Of a stretch of 18,150 nt of DNA, positions 1-7,081 are shown in pieces. The stretch's first letter is position 1. The number at the start of each line of letters is the position of its first letter. Source of the stretch: Bdellovibrionales bacterium (GTDB taxonomy: Bacteria; Bdellovibrionota; Bdellovibrionia; Bdellovibrionales; JAMPXM01); contig SXSP01000359.1 of assembly GCA_005792225.1 (NCBI GenBank), positions 1 through 18,150 of the forward strand. Direction: 5' to 3'. The notes below the pieces were generated by a model. The model saw only the letters and a program-made list of their open reading frames with translations, ran no database searches and was not told where the DNA came from. Made by a program: the position numbers and the translations under genes.

Positions 1-636
1 AAGAGATTCGATCCGACCAACACGATTGCCCCTTTGCGCTTACAACTTGGCGGCGACTTCAACCGCCTCGACCCCCAAGACATCAGCGCGGGACTCTCGA
101 GCGAGGAACTCCGAACCAAGATGAACGGAGGCCTTTACCGATTCACCTTGCGAGCGACGCTCGCGTGGGACGCCCTGCAAATGAGATGGAACGCGTTTCT
201 CCTCGATTACGATTTGAGTTACCAGCTGGAACTTCTCGGAAAACTCGGCTTCAAGAATGCTTCCGTCCTTCTTCTTTTCATTGGCCTCGCGGTAGGCCTA
301 GGCCTCTTCGCCACGATCGCCATCTACATACTTCGTCGACGCTCGAAAAAACCGGATCCGGTCCTACGGCTCTGGGAAAAGTTTTGTCGCACCTGTGAGC
401 GCGGCGGCATCACGCGCCGAATGAACGAGGGGCCCCTCGCCTTCACCGAGCGAGCGGCGAGTCTCCGACCTCGCTCGGCCGCCGAGATCTTGCGCATCGG
501 TCGCCATTACATGGAATTACGTTACGGGAACGTGAGCCCCAGCTATCAATCGACTCGGCTTGCGGATTTGAAAGATCACGTGCGGCGATTCTCGGTTCCC
601 GCGAGCGACCCAAGCTCGCGCGATGCTACATCGTGA
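1..636 (+). CDS. TgpA-like transglutaminase, C-terminal part (5' end outside window)
   Basis: The reading frame is open from base 1, so this is the 3' part of a longer gene; 211 residues are visible. The first residues read FDPTNTIAP, which matches the segment just after the transglutaminase core in TgpA-type membrane proteins (typically DPT..vaP). Next comes a helical stretch (WDALQMRWNAFLLDYD) typical of the end of that domain, one hydrophobic membrane segment at about visible residues 88-111, and a basic RRRSKK stop-transfer. The tail is a DUF4129-like domain, with CERGGITRRMNEGPLAFTERA followed by IGRHYMELRYG. The family has an N-terminal multi-pass region and a periplasmic cysteine transglutaminase domain, both outside this window, so catalytic residues cannot be checked. 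The last 61 bases overlap the convergent ABC-F gene. The family's cellular substrate is poorly defined. Confidence 0.85.
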   Translation, partial: KRFDPTNTIAPLRLQLGGDFNRLDPQDISAGLSSEELRTKMNGGLYRFTLRATLAWDALQMRWNAFLLDYDLSYQLELLGKLGFKNASVLLLFIGLAVGLGLFATIAIYILRRRSKKPDPVLRLWEKFCRTCERGGITRRMNEGPLAFTERAASLRPRSAAEILRIGRHYMELRYGNVSPSYQSTRLADLKDHVRRFSVPASDPSSRDATS

Positions 637-2417
637 CGCTCCAAACACTCCAAGTACTTCGCCTCAAGGTGATCGATCTCAGCTTGTTTGACGCCGATCT
701 CGCGGGCCACTTGCGCCGCCTGAGGTCCCGAACTTGTAAGAAGCTTTTCGTTGAGTCGGAGCATCTCTTGCTTCAACTTCTCGATCGCGGTCTCACAGGC
801 GGCCATCTCTTTTTCCGCGGCCCGCAAATCACGCTCGAGTTGTTTCTTTGTTTCCTTGAAGTTGAATTTGACCGTCTCGGTTTCGCGCGAAGACGCCGTT
901 GCCGAAGGATTTGTTAACTCTTCACGCTGCGAGAGAACACCTTTCTGCACCGACCAAACATATTCATCGTAAGATCCCGGATAAAATTCCGCGCGGCCAT
1001 TTTGAATTTCGAGAATCTTCGAAGCTGTTCTACGCACGAAGCCCCGATCGTGACTGACAATCACGACGGTACCAGGATATTCGGCAAGCGCCTGTGTAAG
1101 CGCCTCGACGGTGTGAAAATCCAAGTGGTTCGTCGGCTCATCGAGGAGCAGGCAACTCGCACGCTTTAAGAGGATCTGCCCGAGAGCGACCCGACTCTTT
1201 TCGCCCCCGGAAAGAACGCGGATCTTCTTATCAACATCGTCGCCGCTGAAGAGGAGAGAGCCCGCGAGATCGAGGATCTCTTGTCTCTTCACATCCGAGT
1301 GCGCGAACTCGCCCATGGCTTCGAGCACGGTGTCTTCGGTTTTAAGTCTCTCGGCCACGTGCTGCGCGAAGTAAGCAACTTCGACATTCAGGCCGAGCTC
1401 GAACTTTCCTTTCAGGGGCGCGAGTTCCCCCGCGAGTGCTTTTAAAAGGGTCGACTTTCCGGCCCCGTTCACGCCGACGACACCCAAATGATCTCCACGT
1501 CCCAGCTCAAGCTTTAATTCCCTGAGAATCGTTCGATCTCCGTAGCCGAGCTCAGCGTCTTCGAGGGTCACGACTGACTTGCCCGTGCGTATCGGCTCGG
1601 GCAGCCGAATGCGCGCCGTGGTCGGAAGAGCTCTCACCTCGATATTCTCGATGCGATCCAAAGCTTTCAGCCGCGACTGCACCTGGCGCGCCTTGGTGGC
1701 CTTCGCGCCGAATCGCGCGGCGAAATCAAGAATCTCTTTGCGTTTGGCCTGAGCCGACATCGCGGCCTTCTCAAGTTGCTCCCGCAGCATTGTCTTCTGC
1801 TCGAAGTAATCATCGATCTGGCCGGCGAACTTCGTCATCTGACCGCCTTCGATCTCGAGGACGTGATCGGTGGTTCGACGCAAGAATTCGCGATCGTGCG
1901 AGATGAGGAGAAATGCACTCGTTGTCGATTGCAGAAAATTTTCGAGAACGACCAGAGTCTCGAGGTCGAGATAGTTCGTCGGCTCATCGAGCATCATGAG
2001 ATCGGGTTGGCTCGCGACCAGGAACAAGAGTTTCACTCGCATGCGGTAACCGCCGCTTAAGCTCTTGATCGGTTGACTGAAGTGATCAAGGCTCAGACCG
2101 AATGACGGCGCCATCCGCTTTAAATCCCAGAGCGGGGTCAGAGATTGCGTCGAAAGAAAGCTCTCGACGGTCGCATCACTCTCCCACTTATCTTCCTGGG
2201 CCAGATATCCGATCCTCAACCCCTGGGCGCGGGTGATTTCACCGGAATCCAAACTCTCTTCGCCAATGAGGATTCTGAAGAGAGTCGATTTTCCCGCGCC
2301 ATTGGGCCCGATCACGCCGACTTTCTCATCAGCGTTGATGGCGAAAGACGCATCTTCGAAGAGCGAGCGTATGCCGTAGGATTTCTTTCCGTTTTTCAGC
2401 TGAAGCAGGTTCGACAT
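576..2417 (-). CDS. ABC-F family ATPase (YheS/Uup-like, ribosome-associated)
   Basis: This 613-residue protein has two ABC ATPase domains and no membrane segment, the layout of the ABC-F translation factors. Domain 1 has Walker A GPNGAGKST (37-45), signature LSGGYRMRV (120-128) and Walker B MMLDEPTNYLD (141-151). Domain 2 has Walker A GVNGAGKST (315-323), signature LSGGEKSRV (402-410) and LLLDEPTNHLD (423-433). Both have the SHDR switch. Between them, about 200-265, is a charged helical linker with FGAKATKARQVQSRLKALDR, the P-site-tRNA interaction motif of ABC-F proteins. The C-terminus (about 518-602) is a long coiled coil. The motif YFAQHVAE and overall length are closest to YheS among E. 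coli paralogues. Known members bind the ribosomal E site and relieve stalling; a resistance role cannot be inferred. The ATG has AGGAT about 8 bases upstream. The gene end overlaps the convergent transglutaminase gene. Confidence 0.95.
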   Translation of the reverse strand: MSNLLQLKNGKKSYGIRSLFEDASFAINADEKVGVIGPNGAGKSTLFRILIGEESLDSGEITRAQGLRIGYLAQEDKWESDATVESFLSTQSLTPLWDLKRMAPSFGLSLDHFSQPIKSLSGGYRMRVKLLFLVASQPDLMMLDEPTNYLDLETLVVLENFLQSTTSAFLLISHDREFLRRTTDHVLEIEGGQMTKFAGQIDDYFEQKTMLREQLEKAAMSAQAKRKEILDFAARFGAKATKARQVQSRLKALDRIENIEVRALPTTARIRLPEPIRTGKSVVTLEDAELGYGDRTILRELKLELGRGDHLGVVGVNGAGKSTLLKALAGELAPLKGKFELGLNVEVAYFAQHVAERLKTEDTVLEAMGEFAHSDVKRQEILDLAGSLLFSGDDVDKKIRVLSGGEKSRVALGQILLKRASCLLLDEPTNHLDFHTVEALTQALAEYPGTVVIVSHDRGFVRRTASKILEIQNGRAEFYPGSYDEYVWSVQKGVLSQREELTNPSATASSRETETVKFNFKETKKQLERDLRAAEKEMAACETAIEKLKQEMLRLNEKLLTSSGPQAAQVAREIGVKQAEIDHLEAKYLECLERHDVASRELGSLAGTENRRT

Positions 2418-2651
2418 CGTTTGATCCTAATCGAAGACGGACTGTCCCGAAGTCGAGTCGCGCGTTGCTAACGAGGCGCAAACGCACTTGTCAAAATCCC
2501 TTCATGAACACCGGCCCTAGTGATGAGTGATTTCAAACATCTTGGAATTGGTTTTGCAACGCTATCTTTTGCGGGATGTTTAATCCTGAAGCTGCCGGAA
2601 GGATTCGGCGGCGGGCCCCAAGATTGCGGGTCTTTCACGGAGGAAGAGCGA

Positions 2652-2873
2652 ATGGATTCTCTGAAGATCACGCCCGAGATCGGGCCCACTCACGAAGAGC
2701 GTCTGGCTGAGCACCAAGCGCGCTACATGACTGAACATTCGACCTGCGCGATGTGCGACAGCCATCTCGAGATCCGCCACGAGGTTCGCCTCGCGGAATT
2801 AAAGGTGAAGGAGGAAGCACACTGCCCGAGTTGCGGTATCCGTGTGCGCTCGAGCCATCATCTCATGCACTGA
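2652..2873 (+). CDS. Small double-CxxC (zinc-ribbon-like) protein, 73 residues
   Basis: I do not recognise the family. The protein is charged and soluble, with two CxxC knuckles: C32-A-M-C35 and C58-P-S-C61. They are separated by 22 residues containing an amphipathic, Glu/Lys/Arg-rich stretch, followed by a basic GIRVRSSHH tail. Four cysteines so spaced suggest one structural zinc site (zinc ribbon or rubredoxin-like knuckle); binding to nucleic acid or protein is possible but unsupported. I chose the ATG at 2652 because GGAGG (2639-2643) lies exactly eight bases upstream, one of the best ribosome binding sites in the window. A longer in-frame version from 2520 exists, but its extra N-terminus has no such site. 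The gene stands alone between the divergent ABC-F gene and the cyclophilin gene. Confidence 0.6.
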   Translation: MDSLKITPEIGPTHEERLAEHQARYMTEHSTCAMCDSHLEIRHEVRLAELKVKEEAHCPSCGIRVRSSHHLMH

Positions 2874-2901
2874 TCTCATGCCCTAAATTTTGGCGCGTCA
2901 G

Positions 2902-2956
2902 GTTTTTGACGCCTCCACCGTCAAAAACAGGCTGAACATCGCCAAGTTTTTGACGG
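2902..2956. repeat. Three-arm repeat GTTTTTGACG with alternative hairpins
   Basis: GTTTTTGACG occurs at 2902-2911 and again at 2946-2955, and its exact reverse complement CGTCAAAAAC lies between them at 2919-2928. The middle arm can pair with the left copy (10 bp, 7-base loop) or with the right copy (11 bp including C2918-G2956, 17-base loop), but not both. The right copy also runs into the palindrome GACGGCCGTC (2952-2961). There is no T-run after either hairpin, so neither is a classical intrinsic terminator. It lies between the small CxxC gene and the cyclophilin gene. It could be an attenuator-like element, a multi-site operator or a genomic interspersed repeat. Confidence 0.6.
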
Positions 2957-3080
2957 CCGTCCCCCTCGCGACGCCTCTCTCATCCCCAGTTCGGAATCGC
3001 CCTCAAACCCGACCTTCATCTCATTGCGCGGCGCAAAGCGCGGTGCGTTCACGCCTGTCTTTGTCGAGCTTAAGAATTCA

Positions 3081-3103
3081 AACCTTTGACTCGGAACCTT
3101 TGA
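3081..3103. repeat. 9-bp tandem direct repeat AACCTTTGA upstream of cyclophilin gene
   Basis: AACCTTTGA occurs at 3081-3089 and 3095-3103, a 14-base period, just upstream of the ribosome binding site of the cyclophilin gene. Direct repeats here could be an operator or part of a promoter, but no convincing -35/-10 pair can be assigned. Chance is possible. Confidence 0.35.
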
Positions 3104-3124
3104 TTCATAAACCAGGGAGAAGAG

Positions 3125-3760
3125 ATGAGATCGCCGAGATTTGCCATTCTTCTATCGCTCGTGGCTTCGATTTTGATGACCCTCATTTTCACAGCCGCTC
3201 CCGCGCACGCAAAAGAAGATCCAAAATCCGAAAAGAAAGCAGGAGAAAAAAAGATGGCCGCCAACCCGATCGTCGTGATGGAAACTTCCTTGAGCCCCGA
3301 CCCGATTGAAATCGAACTCTTTGCCGACAAGGCCCCGATCTCGGTCGAAAACTTTCTCAAGTATGTGAACGATGGATTTTACAACTGCACGATCTTTCAC
3401 CGCGTGATCGACGGCTTTATGATCCAAGGTGGCGGCTTCTCCGAGCAGATGTCGCAAAAACCCACCCGCGAAAAAATCAAGAACGAAGCCGAGAACGGTC
3501 TGAAGAACACGAAGTACACTCTCGCCATGGCCCGCACGAACGAGGTCGATAGCGCGACGGCTCAGTTCTTCATCAACGTCAAAGACAATGACTTCTTGAA
3601 CCACCAGAACAAAATGAATTTCGGCTACGCCGTCTTCGGCAAAGTCGTTAAGGGCACGGAAGTCGTCGACAAGATCAAGGGTGTCGCCACGACATTCAAA
3701 CAGGGTCACGAAAACGTGCCCGTCACTCCCGTCGTCATCAAATCGGTCAAGAAAAAGTAA
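3125..3760 (+). CDS. Exported peptidyl-prolyl cis-trans isomerase (cyclophilin type)
   Basis: This 211-residue cyclophilin catalyses proline cis/trans isomerisation in protein folding. Residues 1-29 are a Sec signal peptide (MRSPR, a hydrophobic core, then AHA before K30), followed by a Lys/Glu-rich linker to about residue 43. The cyclophilin domain starts near 48. It has [14 protein letters not shown] (91-104) with the catalytic Arg93, the core motif [20 protein letters not shown] (133-152) and [12 protein letters not shown] (166-177). It has the short loops of bacterial PpiA/PpiB and lacks the cyclosporin-contact Trp of eukaryotic forms (DFLNH here). The ATG at 3125 is preceded by GGGAGA (3115-3120). 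A second in-frame ATG at 3254 has its own strong site and would give a 168-residue cytoplasmic form. The downstream DedA gene starts 42 bases after the stop. Confidence 0.93.
   Translation: MRSPRFAILLSLVASILMTLIFTAAPAHAKEDPKSEKKAGEKKMAANPIVVMETSLSPDPIEIELFADKAPISVENFLKYVNDGFYNCTIFHRVIDGFMIQGGGFSEQMSQKPTREKIKNEAENGLKNTKYTLAMARTNEVDSATAQFFINVKDNDFLNHQNKMNFGYAVFGKVVKGTEVVDKIKGVATTFKQGHENVPVTPVVIKSVKKK
3241..3256 (+). promoter_or_regulatory. Internal ribosome binding site and in-frame ATG within the cyclophilin gene
   Basis: AGGAG (3241-3245) is followed by eight bases (AAAAAAAG) and an in-frame ATG at 3254-3256, codon 44 of the cyclophilin gene. The site is at least as good as the one for the upstream start. 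Initiation here would remove the whole signal peptide and linker and begin MAANPIVV, immediately before the folded domain. It may be fortuitous, because Gly-Glu-Lys-Lys codons naturally generate an AGGAGA-rich string. Confidence 0.45.
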
Positions 3761-3766
3761 GGGATC

Positions 3767-3789
3767 CGGAGCGGGACTCTCCCGCTTCG
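3767..3789 (+). other. Strong hairpin between the cyclophilin and DedA genes
   Basis: Bases 3767-3776 pair with 3780-3789 over ten base pairs (one G-U, at 3769/3787) around the three-base loop CTC. There is no T-run afterwards, so it is not a standard intrinsic terminator. The DedA ATG at 3803 lies 13 bases beyond it and has no visible Shine-Dalgarno sequence. It may stabilise the cyclophilin mRNA end or modulate DedA translation. Confidence 0.5.
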
Positions 3790-3802
3790 AACCAACCGAT
3801 TC

Positions 3803-4465
3803 ATGGAACAAACGATTTCGGAAGTGTTCTCGCAGTACGCGTACTCGCCGTGGCTCGTCTACGGCGCGATTTGCCTTTTCATGCTGTTGAGCGCGTTCGG
3901 GCTTCCGCTGCCCGAGGAGCTCGTGCTGATCAGCGCGGGCTTCGTGGGCTACATGAGCTTGAATCCCGAGCTCTACCCGCCTCCATCAGCCGACGCGAAG
4001 AGCGTCAACGTGTATGTGCTCGCCGCCGTGTCTTTCTTTGCGGTGATCGGCGCGGATTTTCTGATCTACTACATCGGACGATGGATCGGCCCACCGCTAT
4101 TTAAACGTCGCTGGTTTACACGCCTCGTGAGCGAAGCCAACCTCGAGAAAATCCGCGGTTGGATGCACAAGTGGGGATATTGGGCGGTGATTTTGTTCCG
4201 CTTCACACCCGGCGTTCGCTTTCCGGGTCACCTGATGTGCGGTGCGATGGGTCTCTCGCGCTGGAAGTTCATCGCGATCGATTCGATCGCGGCGGGTCTC
4301 TCGGTTCCCACGCAAGTTTTACTCGTCTCTTTTTACGGTGAGTACATCCTGAAGTACTTCAAGCAGTTCAAGATCTACGTAATCAGCATCGCGATCACGG
4401 GCGTGATCATCTTCCTCATCTATAAGTGGTTCCAGCAACGCCGCACACCGGTTCCTAGAGCTTAG
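3803..4465 (+). CDS. DedA family integral membrane protein (VTT domain)
   Basis: The 220-residue protein has the hallmarks of the DedA family. There is a first hydrophobic segment running into FGLPLPEELVLISAG (32-46), a membrane segment with GADFLIYYIGR (83-93, family pattern GxDxxxYxxGR), and FRFTPGVRFPGHLMCGAMGL (132-151), which carries the conserved FxRxxPxxR...P motif of the re-entrant region. Further membrane segments lie at about 157-178 and 191-209, and the tail is basic. DedA proteins act in the inner membrane; characterised members are linked to lipid-carrier (undecaprenyl phosphate) or phospholipid translocation and to envelope and proton-motive-force homeostasis. Which substrate applies here is unknown. 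No ribosome binding site precedes the ATG, and a strong hairpin sits just upstream. The gene end overlaps the convergent lipoprotein gene by four bases (4462-4465), so the two stop codons interlock. Confidence 0.9.
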   Translation: MEQTISEVFSQYAYSPWLVYGAICLFMLLSAFGLPLPEELVLISAGFVGYMSLNPELYPPPSADAKSVNVYVLAAVSFFAVIGADFLIYYIGRWIGPPLFKRRWFTRLVSEANLEKIRGWMHKWGYWAVILFRFTPGVRFPGHLMCGAMGLSRWKFIAIDSIAAGLSVPTQVLLVSFYGEYILKYFKQFKIYVISIAITGVIIFLIYKWFQQRRTPVPRA

Positions 4466-5568
4466 AGATAAAGACCTGAATACTCCTGCAGGAACAAAGG
4501 ATCCGCTGAATCGCCATCGCCGCTGCAAACAACAGCGGCCTTGATCCCACCTTCAGCGGCGGCTTCTGCGACGGCTTCTTTAAGAATTTGTCCCCCCGTT
4601 GACGTGACCTTCATCCTCGCATCGCCTGCGGAGCCGCGACGTTTCACCCGGAAAATTCCTTCGGGGGTTGCGCATGGCGTTTCAGGAGTCACCACTCCTC
4701 CGACCGGAGTGATATCAACGTTCGCATCAAATGGCGTGCTCATCTCAGGATATTGTACCGCTGACTCAGAACCCACGAGTCGCACGCTGACCCCCGATGC
4801 TGAGACGTAAGAGGCTCGACGCGTCTTACGATCGACCTTGAAAACTGCATCACTGACGCTCGCCGTGAGTGTTCCGTTGCGCCGGATCTCGCCGAGAACG
4901 TAGTCAAATTGGCTCTTCTGCTCACTGTTGATTCTGTAGGTGGCCGTTTTCTCGTCGGACGAAACGAACTCAATCGAAACACCACCCGACTTCGAGACGA
5001 GCGCCTCGTGAGACGAACCTTGAATCAAAGAGAGTCTGACATTCATGTCGAGCACGTCGATTGAGATTGCCACGGGAACAACGGTCGCCACATCGAAGTC
5101 AGCACCATTCTGCCCGGGATAAGGTTTGTCATAGGAGACCAGGTACCGCTCGCGCCCGGAGAGTTCTCCCATGGCGGCTTTTGTTTCGGTGGATTCTTCT
5201 CGACAACGGTAAGACACCACGAAACGCTCCGAGAAGGCCGGCTTTTGACCCTCGGTCGCGGGCGATTCCTTTAAAAGTTTCGCGCAACCGAAGTCCCAAG
5301 TCTGATTGGGCGGAAGATAAACGCGTTGTTTGAAATCTGCCTGAAAGCCCAAGCCGACGGCATTTTCCAAGGCCTTGCGTACGACCGCAAGTTGCGCGAG
5401 GCCGTGTCGGGTGAGCTCCAGATCGTTCTTTGCGATGAGCGCGGAGAGTTCAGGCCTATTCTCCGCCTTCGGCTTTGGTTGAGTATGAATAACCGGAGGG
5501 GGTTGATCATCCGATCCGCAAGCCGCGAGTCCAAAGATGATCAGGGGAAGAAACAAAGAAGCTTTCAC
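4462..5568 (-). CDS. Lipoprotein of unknown function, 368 residues
   Basis: I do not recognise the family. I chose the GTG at 5568 because GGAGG (5579-5583) lies ten bases upstream and because it yields a compact lipoprotein signal: MKASLFLPLIIFGLAAC, with lipobox L14-A-A-C17. A longer in-frame start at 5646 would put 26 polar residues before the signal. The mature protein starts GSDDQPPP, a Pro-rich tether, then reads as a mixed alpha/beta secreted domain with few long hydrophobic stretches. It has scattered cysteines (in FGCAKL, YRCREE, TPCATP and AVVCSGDG) that could form disulfides in the periplasm. No catalytic motif is visible. It lies 97 bases downstream of the rRNA methyltransferase gene on the same strand and may be cotranscribed. 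Residue +2 is Gly rather than Asp, so outer-membrane sorting is plausible. Confidence 0.75.
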   Translation of the reverse strand: MKASLFLPLIIFGLAACGSDDQPPPVIHTQPKPKAENRPELSALIAKNDLELTRHGLAQLAVVRKALENAVGLGFQADFKQRVYLPPNQTWDFGCAKLLKESPATEGQKPAFSERFVVSYRCREESTETKAAMGELSGRERYLVSYDKPYPGQNGADFDVATVVPVAISIDVLDMNVRLSLIQGSSHEALVSKSGGVSIEFVSSDEKTATYRINSEQKSQFDYVLGEIRRNGTLTASVSDAVFKVDRKTRRASYVSASGVSVRLVGSESAVQYPEMSTPFDANVDITPVGGVVTPETPCATPEGIFRVKRRGSAGDARMKVTSTGGQILKEAVAEAAAEGGIKAAVVCSGDGDSADPLFLQEYSGLYL

Positions 5569-5665
5569 TTTCAGCCAACCTCCATCAAGAGTTCCCTGCT
5601 CCCCCGATTTAGGAGATCGTGGCAGAAATGTCCAATCCCGCGCCAATTGTTACAGATTGACCACA

Positions 5666-6817
5666 TTAAGTGGAGGTCTTGCGTCCACAAACGAGAGCCA
5701 TCACCGGAAGGCCGCCGTTTGAGAAGCGAATATGACCGACCTGCTCCCAGCTCACGGGAAACTTCAATTTGAGTGGCTGAATTTTTTCGGGGAGCAAAAA
5801 AAGAACTCGCTCCGGCTGAACAACATTCTCCGCAGCCACGAAGAGTCGTTCATAGTACTCTGAAAGTCGACCCTCGACGCGAATTCGCTCCCCGTAAGGA
5901 GGATTCGCAATGAGCCAACGCTTCTTTCCACGAGGGAGAGGTGATGCGGAGAAAAAGTCAGCCTCGATCAGCTGAAGTGGCTTATCTCCCACCGCTCCCG
6001 TCAAATTTTCGGCCGCTGCAAGTCTTGTCTTCGCATCCGCCTCAAAGCCCACGAAGGAAGTATACGGCGAAACTGTCTTGGCACGATAAACTTCTTTCGT
6101 TTGGTTCACCCAACGATCGAACGCGAATTTTCGCGAAGAAACAGGACCTCGAAGTCCCGCCGCTTCCATCAGGAAAGTGCCTCCGCCCGTCATCGGATCC
6201 ACAAGTTCAACGCCGTCTTTCGGCATTCCGAAACTCTCAAGATAAAGTAGAAGTGACGCCGCGATGGTTTCGCGCAAAGGCGCATCTGAGGAGAGTGGAC
6301 GTAAACCTCTTTTGTGGAGAATCTCACCCGAGGTATCGAGGCTGACGAAACAAACATCATCCTCGAAGCGAACGAAAACCGTTTGCGCCTCTGTTTTCGC
6401 CTCCGCGGGTTTCACGGCGGGCGCGCCTCGCTTCTTGAGGTAGAATTTTCTTCCATCCTCGCAAGTCGACTCGATTCGCTTTTTCATTTTGAGTCGCGAC
6501 GTTTTCGTGGTCGCGTGGAACTCGACCGGCTGCGAGTCGTCGATCCAATTCATCCACGGGAGGTTCGATATCTTTTTGTAGAGCTTGGGAAAATCTCGGC
6601 AGCCGAAATCCGCCACGCGCATGAGAATCCGGGTCGGAACTTTCAGCACCCGGTTCAGCGCGAGTCCCTCCGAGAGCGGCAGGGCGACTTCGATCCCGCC
6701 CCGACTCAAAACAGGCTCAACCGTGACTTGCCAATCGCGGAGTTCGCGCGCGGCGATCTCCTCAAATCCCGGCGTGACGATGAGATAGAAATTGTAAATT
6801 TGTCCGGCTTCCGTCAT
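5666..6817 (-). CDS. THUMP-domain, RlmL-type class I SAM-dependent RNA methyltransferase
   Basis: The architecture is that of the N-terminal half of E. coli RlmL and of Bacillus YpsC, enzymes or relatives making N2-methylguanosine in 23S rRNA. A ferredoxin-like region (YNFYLIVTPGFEEIAARELRD) comes first, then a THUMP region (about 50-165) ending in LDTSGEILHKRGLR. The Rossmann domain follows, with DAPLRETIAASLL, the SAM-binding DPMTGGGTFLMEAA (207-220), an acidic strand end (GFEAD) and the catalytic NPPYGERI (305-312). It lacks the second methyltransferase domain (RlmK) present in E. coli, as in most bacteria outside the gammaproteobacteria. I chose the ATG at 6817 (383 residues) over an in-frame TTG at 6838 because the TTG has no ribosome binding site, though the one at the ATG is also weak. 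The lipoprotein gene lies downstream. Confidence 0.9.
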   Translation of the reverse strand: MTEAGQIYNFYLIVTPGFEEIAARELRDWQVTVEPVLSRGGIEVALPLSEGLALNRVLKVPTRILMRVADFGCRDFPKLYKKISNLPWMNWIDDSQPVEFHATTKTSRLKMKKRIESTCEDGRKFYLKKRGAPAVKPAEAKTEAQTVFVRFEDDVCFVSLDTSGEILHKRGLRPLSSDAPLRETIAASLLLYLESFGMPKDGVELVDPMTGGGTFLMEAAGLRGPVSSRKFAFDRWVNQTKEVYRAKTVSPYTSFVGFEADAKTRLAAAENLTGAVGDKPLQLIEADFFSASPLPRGKKRWLIANPPYGERIRVEGRLSEYYERLFVAAENVVQPERVLFLLPEKIQPLKLKFPVSWEQVGHIRFSNGGLPVMALVCGRKTST

Positions 6818-6848
6818 CGCTCGCTCGCGGTCTCTCAATTGGTTTCAC

Positions 6849-6905
6849 GTGTTGCTAAATCAACGAATCTCGGCCGAGACGCCTGCCTGGCGGGTATTGC
6901 AACAC
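6849..6905. other. Inverted repeat flanking a palindrome in the divergent intergenic region
   Basis: GTGTTGC (6849-6855) and its reverse complement GCAACAC (6899-6905) flank the 10-bp palindrome CTCGGCCGAG (6869-6878). This lies in the 264-base gap between the divergent rRNA methyltransferase and Gly/Tyr-rich protein genes, where both promoters must sit. No convincing -35/-10 pair was found. The arms are short and the assignment as an operator is only a suggestion. Confidence 0.25.
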
Positions 6906-7081
6906 ATCAACCACCCGGCTTTACTCATCGTTTTCGTTCTTCAAGGTTCCTGTTGATACCCGAGTTGACGGAGTTTTCCTACTCTTCGAATCCGACCGCG
7001 TCAAAAAAGCCGTTGCGCGCGAAGAAGTGACCTGGTAGCCCCTGGACCCAGTTTGACTTTTCAACCTCAAAAGGGGGAACC

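Noticed and set aside
2542..2568. TTGGAA and TATCTT as a promoter for the small CxxC gene.
   Set aside because: The 15-base spacer and weak hexamers give too little support to annotate.
2520..2651. N-terminal extension of the small CxxC protein, with a hydrophobic stretch and FAGC that could pass for a lipobox.
   Set aside because: There is no ribosome binding site at 2520, while the ATG at 2652 has GGAGG at ideal spacing. The lipobox-like residues fit the consensus poorly.
3152..3811. Long antisense open frame of 219 codons opposite the cyclophilin gene.
   Set aside because: It mirrors the cyclophilin codons, has no ribosome binding site or recognisable domain, and the plus-strand gene is unambiguous.
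6953..6985. TTGATA/TTGACG with TACTCT upstream of the Gly/Tyr-rich gene as a promoter.
   Set aside because: The hexamers are 21 or 9 bases apart, incompatible with a standard promoter.
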